Part shown: one piece after another, positions 27,146 through 32,838 of the stretch
How the letters are laid out: the number at the start of each line of letters is the position of its first letter
How positions within the stretch are numbered: position 1 is the stretch's first letter
DNA from: Cupriavidus gilardii J11
GTDB lineage: Bacteria > Pseudomonadota > Gammaproteobacteria > Burkholderiales > Burkholderiaceae
Direction of reading: 5' to 3'
Assembly: GCF_007829435.1 (NCBI RefSeq)
Contig: NZ_VLJN01000007.1
Coordinates: 87,829-120,666 of the forward strand
DNA: 32,838 bases
Position numbers and translations under genes: made by a program
The notes under the pieces: model-generated
Told to the model about the DNA's origin: nothing
The model's input: the letters and a program-made list of their open reading frames with translations, nothing else
The model's database searches: none

Positions 27146-27481
27146 TCAGGTTGTATAGAGGCTCTTTCCGCAATGATTGCAGAGATGGTGTTGTCTGACG
27201 GCGAAAACGCCATGACTGCGCCATAGGCGAATGCTTCCCGAGCCGCAGTAGGTGCACTTCATCCCTTTCCCCGTTGCGCATTCTGGGAAGCGTTGGCTGT
27301 ATTCCCTCAGCGTGGGTAGAGCCTTTGAGGGCAGCAGTGCGAGAAGGCCGAGCCCCAGGTATGAAAAACCCATCGCGAGGAAGCCCCAGACCCAACGGCT
27401 TCGCCCGCGCTTTGACGCTAAGCGGGAGGCCAAGTATGCCGGTATAAGGGAGATAATGATCAGAGTGAAAATGCCGTTCAT
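27146..27481 (-). CDS. Membrane protein with C-terminal zinc ribbon
   Basis: 111 aa. Two membrane segments (about 3-19 and 30-50) are followed by a four-cysteine zinc ribbon (C76, C79, C101, C104: CTYCGSG and LCNHCGKSL). It begins within the stop of the FlhDC-like gene (ATGA overlap), so it is coupled to that regulator. It could be a membrane-bound partner or anti-activator, but nothing in the sequence shows that. No family is recognised. Confidence 0.72.
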   Translation of the reverse strand: MNGIFTLIIISLIPAYLASRLASKRGRSRWVWGFLAMGFSYLGLGLLALLPSKALPTLREYSQRFPECATGKGMKCTYCGSGSIRLWRSHGVFAVRQHHLCNHCGKSLYTT

Positions 27482-28758
27482 GATGGCCGAGGTGTTCCAG
27501 AAGAAGAGGGGGTGTCAATGCGCCCTTGATTGTTCGTAGACGCGAGTACCGCTTGTTTCGGCGTCGGCGGCTCTTTGCGTGGCCGGCCTCGTTGCTTTCG
27601 GTGCAGGGGAGAGTTTGGCGAGGACAATGCGCCCGTGCAACAAGGGCATTGAAAGGAGTTTGCCAGCTCAATCTTCGGTGCCGTGTTCGAGGCCAGATAC
27701 GGGGTGCCGCAGGACCTGCAAGCTCGAACGGCAAGGTCCTCATCGGTCGACATGGACCGCGTGAGGTGGAATGCTCGCTCCGCCGGCATGAATCCGTCGC
27801 TAAACAGGCGCCGTGCCACATCCATTGCACATATGAACGCCTCAGGAATCGTTGCGCCTTCGGCTAGGGCGCTTCTGAAAAGCCATAGCAACGTCGTGGA
27901 TTGAACCCGCCTGGACGCGGACTCGAGATACCACACTGCCGAGGCGGGCTGCTGGCCGGACGGCGAAGACTCCCCATGGATTTGAAGATATAGCTCTCGC
28001 ATCTTTTCGGGTGTCGTGTCGAAGAGCGCTGCAACGCTCTTTGCTCGACAGCGCAGGCGAATGAACCCCTCGCAATACGCCATCCTCACGAATCGGGAGA
28101 GATGAAAGTTTCCCCAGGCGCCGGAGTGCGGGAGTCGATCCGACCTGATTGGCGAGCTGTCCATGATGTAATGGGCCACCGTGTCAGACGTCAGCCTCCC
28201 CGCGGCGGCTTCGAACCAGAAAATCCGGTTTGGCAGCCGCCATTTGAATAGCGGAATGCGGCGCTCGGCGATGGCCAAATCAACTTTGTGCTGCGGCACG
28301 GTGCGAAGGTACTCCGCCAACTCAACCGACATGCCGAGCATCGGCGCGGCAAGTAGCGACATGTTCAGCACGTCATATAGCGCAGTGACATACGCGCGAT
28401 TGGCCTGCTCAAGCTGCATGTTCTGCACGAGCGTTAGATCAGGCATGCTTTTCGCGATGGCTGCGACGCTAGTCGTCAGGGTACGGCCATCGATATAGCT
28501 CTTCCAGTCCTCCGGCGTTGAGAGGGTGGGAAGGAATGCGAGAAATGGTGTCCCAAAAATATGGGAAGCTGTCTGATGATCGTCGCGCAGCCGCGAAATG
28601 TCTTCGTGCTCGGCGTCGAACTGGGCTGCAAGAGACTTCGTGACTGCAAGGGCGTTGACCATATAGGTGGTCAGCCGGAAGTTCGCCGACATGATCCGGT
28701 CCAGGACCCATTGTGGCAGCATGAATTGCTCGGAAAGGCCTTTTGTGTGTTGCTTCAC
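27478..28758 (-). CDS. FlhC-like regulator, apparently fused to an FlhD-like domain
   Basis: 426 aa. Residues about 225-375 read as FlhC: YCEGFIRLRCRAKSVAALF, then ELYLQIHGESSPSGQQPASAVWY (like FlhC GSPPPKG.LP.S..WF), and a four-Cys site (C347, C350, C371, C374) as in the FlhC zinc site. Residues about 120-185 (ALYDVLNMSLLAAPMLGMSVELAEYL ... KVDLAIAERRIPLFKWRLPN) align by eye with FlhD (IYDINLSYLLLAQRL ... LGINEEMATTLAAL ... KLAETNQLVCHFRF). An extra N-terminal ~110 residues is unassigned. The tail has an AT-hook-like RGRPRK at 390-395. FlhDC normally forms an FlhD4C2 activator; the SetCD and AcaCD relatives switch on transfer genes of SXT and IncC elements. One chain would fix a 1:1 ratio. 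The gene overlaps its neighbours by 4 bp on both sides. Confidence 0.75.
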   Translation of the reverse strand: MKQHTKGLSEQFMLPQWVLDRIMSANFRLTTYMVNALAVTKSLAAQFDAEHEDISRLRDDHQTASHIFGTPFLAFLPTLSTPEDWKSYIDGRTLTTSVAAIAKSMPDLTLVQNMQLEQANRAYVTALYDVLNMSLLAAPMLGMSVELAEYLRTVPQHKVDLAIAERRIPLFKWRLPNRIFWFEAAAGRLTSDTVAHYIMDSSPIRSDRLPHSGAWGNFHLSRFVRMAYCEGFIRLRCRAKSVAALFDTTPEKMRELYLQIHGESSPSGQQPASAVWYLESASRRVQSTTLLWLFRSALAEGATIPEAFICAMDVARRLFSDGFMPAERAFHLTRSMSTDEDLAVRACRSCGTPYLASNTAPKIELANSFQCPCCTGALSSPNSPLHRKQRGRPRKEPPTPKQAVLASTNNQGRIDTPSSSGTPRPS

Positions 28759-29921
28759 GGCTTTGCTCCAGCGACGTTGTCGACCATCTCGTAAAGGTTC
28801 TTCGCGGCATCTCGCAGGGACATCAAGAGCGCGCGGTGCGGCTTTACCGCAGCTGCCGAGAAGGAGCTTTGGAATTTCTCCAAGACGGAATCAATGTCGG
28901 CCTTGATGCCAGTAAGTCGAATGGAGAGCTGCTTTTCGTCGAGCTTCTGCCTCTCGCTGTCAAGCAGTTCGGTCTTTGCTGCATTCAGAGCTTCCATCGT
29001 CTGGGACAACTCGGCGTTCGTCTGCGCCAGCTTTGCGCTCGCATGCGAGATCGCCTCAGTGATTGACTGGTACTCCTTCGGGACAACCTCGACTTCCTTC
29101 ACAACCTCGCGCACACGCATTTCCGAAAGCCGCTTTTCCAGCTCAGCCTTCTCGCGGCCGATTCGCTCGACGGCGACTTGCAAGGCGTGGACCGTGTTGC
29201 TTTGAGAGTCCAGGGCGATCTGCGCGGCAGCCAGCGCGTCTCGATGCTCGGACTCCTTCTGTCCCGATTTCGCGCTCAGATTCCGCAGATACTTGATCTC
29301 GAGCTCAAGCTGGATCTTCTCGGATGTTCCCGCCGCAAGCTGCTCCTTGGCGGTTTCGAGCTGTGCCATCAGGGTGTTGATCTCCTCGGTGGCTTCCCGG
29401 TACCGGTCGATGAACGGCACGATTTCATCGCGGGAGAATGCCTCCTTTCTTTTCCGTGCGTCGACCAGCAATTGCACTTCGGCATCGCTGATATCCGACC
29501 GTTTGAGGATCGTCAGTTCACCGAGGTTGAGGAACTCGACAGCTTCGCTGCTATTGACGAAGCGTTGATAGACCTGGAGGTATTGGATGACGGTGTGCTT
29601 GCTAATCTGCAGTGTCGTCGACGCGTAGTCGTTCAGCAGTTTGGCGGCCTGCGACTTGGCCCGTGCCGGGTTGTCCAAGCGCTTGTTCAGCGCGATGTAC
29701 ATGGTCTGATGGATGTCTGCGAGGTACGAGCCGATCAGCATGTATTCGGTTCGGATTCTCTCGCGTGCCTGTGCGATCTGCTCTGCAGCATGGACGATGC
29801 GTCCGATGGCTGCGGTATCGACTTCCGAGGCCAGGAGATGCCTCGTCATCTGCAGTAGGGATAGGGATTGCCCTTTGCCCTGCGGGGCAGGCAGATTGCT
29901 GTGTCCTTCGTTGTCCATCAT
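28755..29921 (-). CDS. Coiled-coil DNA-binding-type protein
   Basis: 388 aa (or 387 from the second ATG at 29918, better spaced from aggaagga at 29922-29929). The N-terminal ~30 residues are polar. Helical residues 45-170 include an HTH-like stretch (YASTTLQISKHTVIQYLQVYQRFVN, about 99-123), reminiscent of DUF3102/ParB-type DNA-binding regions. A long coiled coil runs from about 172 to 345. The layout (small DNA-binding head plus long coiled coil) recalls KfrA-like plasmid proteins, but the head differs from KfrA, so I do not use that name. It is the first gene of a three-gene overlapping operon with the FlhDC-like regulator. Confidence 0.7.
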   Translation of the reverse strand: MMDNEGHSNLPAPQGKGQSLSLLQMTRHLLASEVDTAAIGRIVHAAEQIAQARERIRTEYMLIGSYLADIHQTMYIALNKRLDNPARAKSQAAKLLNDYASTTLQISKHTVIQYLQVYQRFVNSSEAVEFLNLGELTILKRSDISDAEVQLLVDARKRKEAFSRDEIVPFIDRYREATEEINTLMAQLETAKEQLAAGTSEKIQLELEIKYLRNLSAKSGQKESEHRDALAAAQIALDSQSNTVHALQVAVERIGREKAELEKRLSEMRVREVVKEVEVVPKEYQSITEAISHASAKLAQTNAELSQTMEALNAAKTELLDSERQKLDEKQLSIRLTGIKADIDSVLEKFQSSFSAAAVKPHRALLMSLRDAAKNLYEMVDNVAGAKP

Positions 29922-29973
29922 TCCTTCCTGAGTGCTTCACGTCCGGTACACGCTCGCGCGGTGTCCTCTCCAA

Positions 29974-29998
29974 ATTACCAGCCGGTACGCAAAGTCAA
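29974..29998 (-). promoter_or_regulatory. Motif shared with the 27.03-kb promoter (copy 2)
   Basis: On the minus strand it begins ttgacttt, continues with cg.accgg and ends ggtaat. It lies 53 bp upstream of the coiled-coil gene start. ttgact is a good -35 box; taattt 15 bp further is a possible but tightly spaced -10 box. The match to 27025-27049 suggests coregulation of the regulator operon and the CAP lipoprotein. Confidence 0.45.
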
Positions 29999-30123
29999 GT
30001 TTCTGGCGCTTGGGCATTCGGCCCCGGCCGCATAGAACGTCAACGGGAGGTTAGACGGGGTGAGGAACCCCTTGGAGGGCGAAAGATCCCGGATTTACCG
30101 TGTCTTTCGATGTCAAGTCCCGA

Positions 30124-30148
30124 AAAAGCACTGATTTGCAGTGCTTTT
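30124..30148. terminator. Hairpin with A/T flanks, possible bidirectional terminator
   Basis: Arms aaaagcactg (30124-30133) and cagtgctttt (30139-30148) with loop atttg. The terminal T run is only four bases, so termination would be moderate. No gene is known to end here, which makes a regulatory or attenuator role possible. Confidence 0.45.
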
Positions 30149-30602
30149 ATCGGCTGCATGTGGCCCCGTTTTAGGGTATCCACCAATAGGTAGGGGGTGG
30201 CTGTATATACAAGTGTCGCAGAATACCAATATCGTGATACTGAGTTGCCGGCCAAATACTTGAAACCGCAACGTGCGAATCAAGCGAAATTCGGTGATCC
30301 GCTGACCGCTTGACCTGTGGATAGGGGGAGCGAGCTACTTTCGCCCGGGTTGCACCGCTGTGGCGAAATCGTGTAGATTTGCGGTGCGTCCTCGACGCAT
30401 CGAATTTCGCGCCGTCGCATGGGCCCCCATGCGCTTCCTTACCGCGACCGGCAAGGCGACGCGCTCCATCCTCTCATCCCCATAATCCGAGCGCCTTTGC
30501 GTCATGCAGATAAGAAGCATGTCGTAAGCGCGTTCGCGCCCCTACGGGATTCCTTGCTCATCCGAGCATCGAAAAGTCGCCTGGCAGCTGTCAGGAATAC
30601 TC

Positions 30603-30932
30603 TTGTCTCGTTTCTGGGAAGAAACCGTGGAATCTCCTATCTCCAACCTCATCAGGCGTCCGTTTAAGCTCTTCATGCTCTGCATGGTGCTTTACGTTGC
30701 CTCGGAGTCAATCATCGTTGGCGTTCTCGTAACTGTCGTTGGAATGCACCATCTGTACCGTCACGTCTTGGGGCCCAAGAAGGGGGCTGTCAATGCCGCC
30801 CCAGCCGCGAAATCGGAGCCTTCGGCTAAACCGAAGCAGGAGCCGAACTTTGATGGTGTATTTGATATTTTGTATGAGCGATCGGCTGTCGTAACGCCGA
30901 TTCGCCGATCCGGAGCGCATAACCGTTCCTGA
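30603..30932 (+). CDS. Small inner-membrane protein, unknown function
   Basis: 109 aa from TTG at 30603 (agga 7 bp upstream), or 101 aa from GTG at 30627 (ggaag 5 bp upstream); both start choices are defensible. There is one or two membrane segments (about 20-52, FKLFMLCMVLYVASESIIVGVLVTVVGMHHLY) and a basic Ala/Lys/Pro cytoplasmic tail. No family is recognised. It lies upstream of the two hypothetical genes and ssb in the same direction. Confidence 0.55.
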   Translation: MSRFWEETVESPISNLIRRPFKLFMLCMVLYVASESIIVGVLVTVVGMHHLYRHVLGPKKGAVNAAPAAKSEPSAKPKQEPNFDGVFDILYERSAVVTPIRRSGAHNRS

Positions 30933-31027
30933 TTCAGATCCGCTCCCTTGGGGCGGTGATTTTCACCTATCGCGGGTACCCGTTACCCGCCGACTGGTGG
31001 TCTACGGGTTCCCCTCCGGAGACCATC

Positions 31028-31456
31028 ATGAATACCGTTGCTACGCGATGGCAGTTGGACCTCTTCGGTGAGGCAGCGGCCATTGCTCTACCCCCTCCGA
31101 AAGCTGACCCTTTGCCCGACCCCTCCTTATGGAGCGAGGCTGTGCGGGAGAAGATGGTCGACGCACTGATCAGCCTAGCCTGTGACAGCAGGCGGGGCGA
31201 CAACATGCCCGAATCCCTGATCGACTGCGCCGAGATGCTACGTGCTCGCATGCGCGGCCGGCCGCTCGATAAACAGGAGTTTCACAACACGCTGGGCTGG
31301 ATCTTCGGGTATTGGAACGGCGCCGTGCCTTACCGATATGTCTGTGCGGTGTCGGGCGTGAATCCCGAGACGCTCCAGGACGTGATCCTCAACCATGCCC
31401 GCCTGCGCAGCGATCTTGAAGAGGTCCGGCGCACCAGCTGCGGCTCACTTCTGTAG
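31028..31456 (+). CDS. Hypothetical protein
   Basis: 142 aa from the ATG at 31028, chosen because cggag lies 7-8 bp upstream; the open frame extends to 30956 without such a site. It begins MNTVATRWQLDLFGEA, then a Pro-rich stretch and a helical domain (SEAVREKMVDALISLACD ... QEFHNTLGWIFGYWNG ... VNPETLQDVILNHARLR) that might bind DNA. No family is recognised. It is followed after 9 bp by the next gene. Confidence 0.6.
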   Translation: MNTVATRWQLDLFGEAAAIALPPPKADPLPDPSLWSEAVREKMVDALISLACDSRRGDNMPESLIDCAEMLRARMRGRPLDKQEFHNTLGWIFGYWNGAVPYRYVCAVSGVNPETLQDVILNHARLRSDLEEVRRTSCGSLL

Positions 31457-31465
31457 GACGAAGAC

Positions 31466-32257
31466 ATGACTTGGTTGGCTATCGTAAAGCGCGCTGCATC
31501 GCTCCTCTTCGATCATTCGGAGAAGAGCAACGCTGCGACCACCATCCCTGTCGGGACTGGCGCCCACAATGAGCGGCAGTTCTTTCTCAACGGCATTCCG
31601 CACCTCCTGCGGGACGAGGGCAACTGCATCGTCCACTTCGTTGCCCGCTTCGAATATCGGATGGAGTCGACGGCATACGGCGAGAAGTTGCTTCCCGACG
31701 TCGTGCCTCGCTGGGTCCCCATCGACACGCATGCACTTGCCACGCTTGAAGGGGTTGCTGCCAGCGTAATGAAGTTGGATGGCTTGCGAGAGGCACAGCA
31801 GGGCCCAGGATCCGCTCCTGGATCCGATAAAGAGGTCGAGGGGCGGCGGGCAGAGCGCCGCGACCTTCGCTCCGGTCATAGAACGGAGCGGCCGCGCGAC
31901 GCCTGCGGAGGCGCTGCGACGGAGGTCAGCCCTTCCACCTCAACGACTGTAGGAAACCTGCTTGGATGGGGGGAAATGGAGTTCCCGAGTCGCAAGGCTC
32001 GCGGCCCCCGCACCTATAGGTCCTTTGCGGTGAAGCTAGCTACCCCCACTGGGGAGCAGACGCTGCAGGGAGAGGGCTTGAAGGAGGCTATTGCAAAGGC
32101 GATGTGCCGGCAAGGGGACCACGTGGTCGTGAAACGCCTACGCAAAGTGAAAGTGCCAGCTTTCGATGAGAAGACCGGCCGACCCATCATCGACCGTGAG
32201 ACCGGGGAGCAGAAACTCTGGGACAAGTGGATCTGGGAAATTAATCAAGTTCATTGA
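31466..32257 (+). CDS. Hypothetical plasmid protein upstream of ssb
   Basis: 263 aa. The N-terminal ~110 residues form a possible globular domain. A charged low-complexity linker follows (about 115-165, rich in Arg/Glu). The C-terminal domain (about 185-263, YRSFAVKLATPTGEQTLQGEGLKEAIAKAM then GDHVVVKRLRKVKV) resembles the small beta domain with the pattern G.GL..AI......GD.V.. seen at the ends of plasmid primase/relaxase-type TraC and TraI proteins. It ends 12 bp before ssb, so the two are likely cotranscribed. A role in plasmid DNA processing is inference. Confidence 0.6.
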   Translation: MTWLAIVKRAASLLFDHSEKSNAATTIPVGTGAHNERQFFLNGIPHLLRDEGNCIVHFVARFEYRMESTAYGEKLLPDVVPRWVPIDTHALATLEGVAASVMKLDGLREAQQGPGSAPGSDKEVEGRRAERRDLRSGHRTERPRDACGGAATEVSPSTSTTVGNLLGWGEMEFPSRKARGPRTYRSFAVKLATPTGEQTLQGEGLKEAIAKAMCRQGDHVVVKRLRKVKVPAFDEKTGRPIIDRETGEQKLWDKWIWEINQVH

Positions 32258-32269
32258 ATAGGAAGCATC

Positions 32270-32782
32270 ATGGCGTCTGTCAACAAAGTCATCCTCGTCG
32301 GTAATCTCGGGGCGGACCCTGAAACTCGCTATAAGGACAGCGGCGAAGCGATGGTAACGAACATCCGCATCGCAACGACTGACCGCTACAAGGACAAGAG
32401 CAGCGGCGAGATGAAGGAGCTGACCGAATGGCATCGCATCGCCTTCTTCGGAAAGTTGGCTGAGGTATCTAGCCAATACCTGCGTAAGGGGTCCCAGGTC
32501 TACGTCGAAGGTCGCATTCGTACTCGCAAATGGCAGGACCAGTCCGGCCAGGACAGGTACAGCACGGAGATCGTCGGTGAGCTGATGCAGATGCTCGGTA
32601 CCCGTCAAAGCGGTGGATTATCGGATGACGGAGGGAACACCTCCCGTGACGCCTCGCGTCCGCGGTCGCAGCGATCTAACGACGGCGAACACGATTACCG
32701 TGGTGGCGAGCGGCAACAGACTCAAGAATCTCCCGCACCGTCTAACGGCTTCGACGATATGGACGACGATATCCCGTTCTGA
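32270..32782 (+). CDS. ssb: Single-strand DNA-binding protein
   Basis: 170 aa. The OB fold (1-110) has [37 protein letters not shown] and [18 protein letters not shown], as in bacterial SSB tetramers. A disordered Arg/Ser/Gln-rich linker leads to the acidic tip DDMDDDIPF, which docks partner proteins. Aggaag 5 bp before the ATG fixes the start. Plasmid-borne SSBs protect single strands during transfer and replication. Confidence 0.96.
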   Translation: MASVNKVILVGNLGADPETRYKDSGEAMVTNIRIATTDRYKDKSSGEMKELTEWHRIAFFGKLAEVSSQYLRKGSQVYVEGRIRTRKWQDQSGQDRYSTEIVGELMQMLGTRQSGGLSDDGGNTSRDASRPRSQRSNDGEHDYRGGERQQTQESPAPSNGFDDMDDDIPF

Positions 32783-32838
32783 GAGGGGCACTTCCCTCAC
32801 GACAGGTCCTTCCTGCTGCACTTCGATCGGCTGGGGGG

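Larger units (their letters stand above)
29922..30602. other. Gene-free divergent intergenic region
   Basis: Between the minus-strand regulator operon and the plus-strand small membrane protein. It holds the shared promoter motif (29974-29998), a hairpin (30124-30148), the 10-bp palindrome tgtatataca (30202-30211) and nested short inverted repeats at 30339-30386 (tttcgcc/ggcgaaa, gcaccgc/gcggtgc). A DnaA-like box is at about 30315-30323 (ctatccaca on the minus strand, one mismatch). Short open frames here have no ribosome binding site. It could be a promoter region, a single-strand initiation site or an oriT relic; I cannot decide. Confidence 0.4.

Noticed and set aside
28755-29921. KfrA
   Set aside because: The long coiled coil fits, but the N-terminal head does not show the KfrA DNA-binding pattern.
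30202-30211. LexA/SOS box at tgtatataca
   Set aside because: Lacks the full ctgt-N8-acag form, and no SOS-type gene follows directly.

Overview
The window looks like a stretch of a mid-size plasmid (or plasmid-derived element) from a high-GC proteobacterium. The best guess is a beta-proteobacterium of the Burkholderiales (Ralstonia/Burkholderia/Cupriavidus type) or a xanthomonad. This rests on GC-rich codon use, a Rep_3-type initiator with iterons, a ParA/ribbon-helix-helix partition pair, a plasmid-type single-strand binding protein, and a plasmid-type (R64-like) type IVb pilus operon. There are no tRNA, rRNA or CRISPR features. The host assignment is inference; no gene names the species.

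Layout. (1) 363-5876: an accessory module with a SIR2-domain protein (minus strand) divergent from a KAP-type P-loop NTPase. The NTPase gene is followed after 6 bp by a large tyrosine recombinase. A perfect 10-bp inverted repeat lies in the divergent promoter. (2) 5877-7241: non-coding, filled with about a dozen copies of an 18-bp motif (consensus ggtagctaNNtggtagct), partly carried in a degenerate tandem duplication of about 300 bp. It sits directly upstream of parA-parB (7242-8272) and is the likely centromere. (3) 8273-9251: non-coding, with about fifteen 17-bp iterons (ggtgaaNNNNNttgggg) followed by repA (9252-10562), which is the replication origin. (4) 10594-15761: a scarred region. It holds a small EexN-like periplasmic protein, an unknown gene split by an IS3-family element with an AAC target duplication, a 1.4-kb minus-strand fragment of conjugation genes (the 3' part of an SXT/ICE-type traD plus one more truncated gene), and the 3' end of a lytic transglycosylase gene. 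(5) 15789-25557: a type IVb pilus operon (TcpQ/PilL-like, PilN secretin, PilP, PilO2, PilQ ATPase, PilR, PilS prepilin, PilM, PilV tip adhesin and a secreted Pro-rich protein), ended by a strong bidirectional terminator. (6) 25667-26979: a small membrane protein and a CAP-domain lipoprotein. (7) 27146-29921: three overlapping minus-strand genes encoding a coiled-coil DNA-binding-type protein, a protein that reads as a fused FlhD-FlhC regulator, and a membrane/zinc-ribbon protein. (8) 30603-32782: a small membrane protein, two hypothetical proteins and ssb.

How it fits together. The par, rep and ssb genes maintain the replicon. The pilus operon would give mating-pair contact or adhesion, and the FlhDC-like regulator is a good candidate for controlling transfer or pilus genes, by analogy with SetCD and AcaCD. 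The conjugation genes in this window are only remnants. The most interesting points are the SIR2/KAP/recombinase module (possible defence), the single-chain FlhD-FlhC with an AT-hook-like tail, the pilin and adhesin with an atypical shared leader, and the elaborate centromere array.
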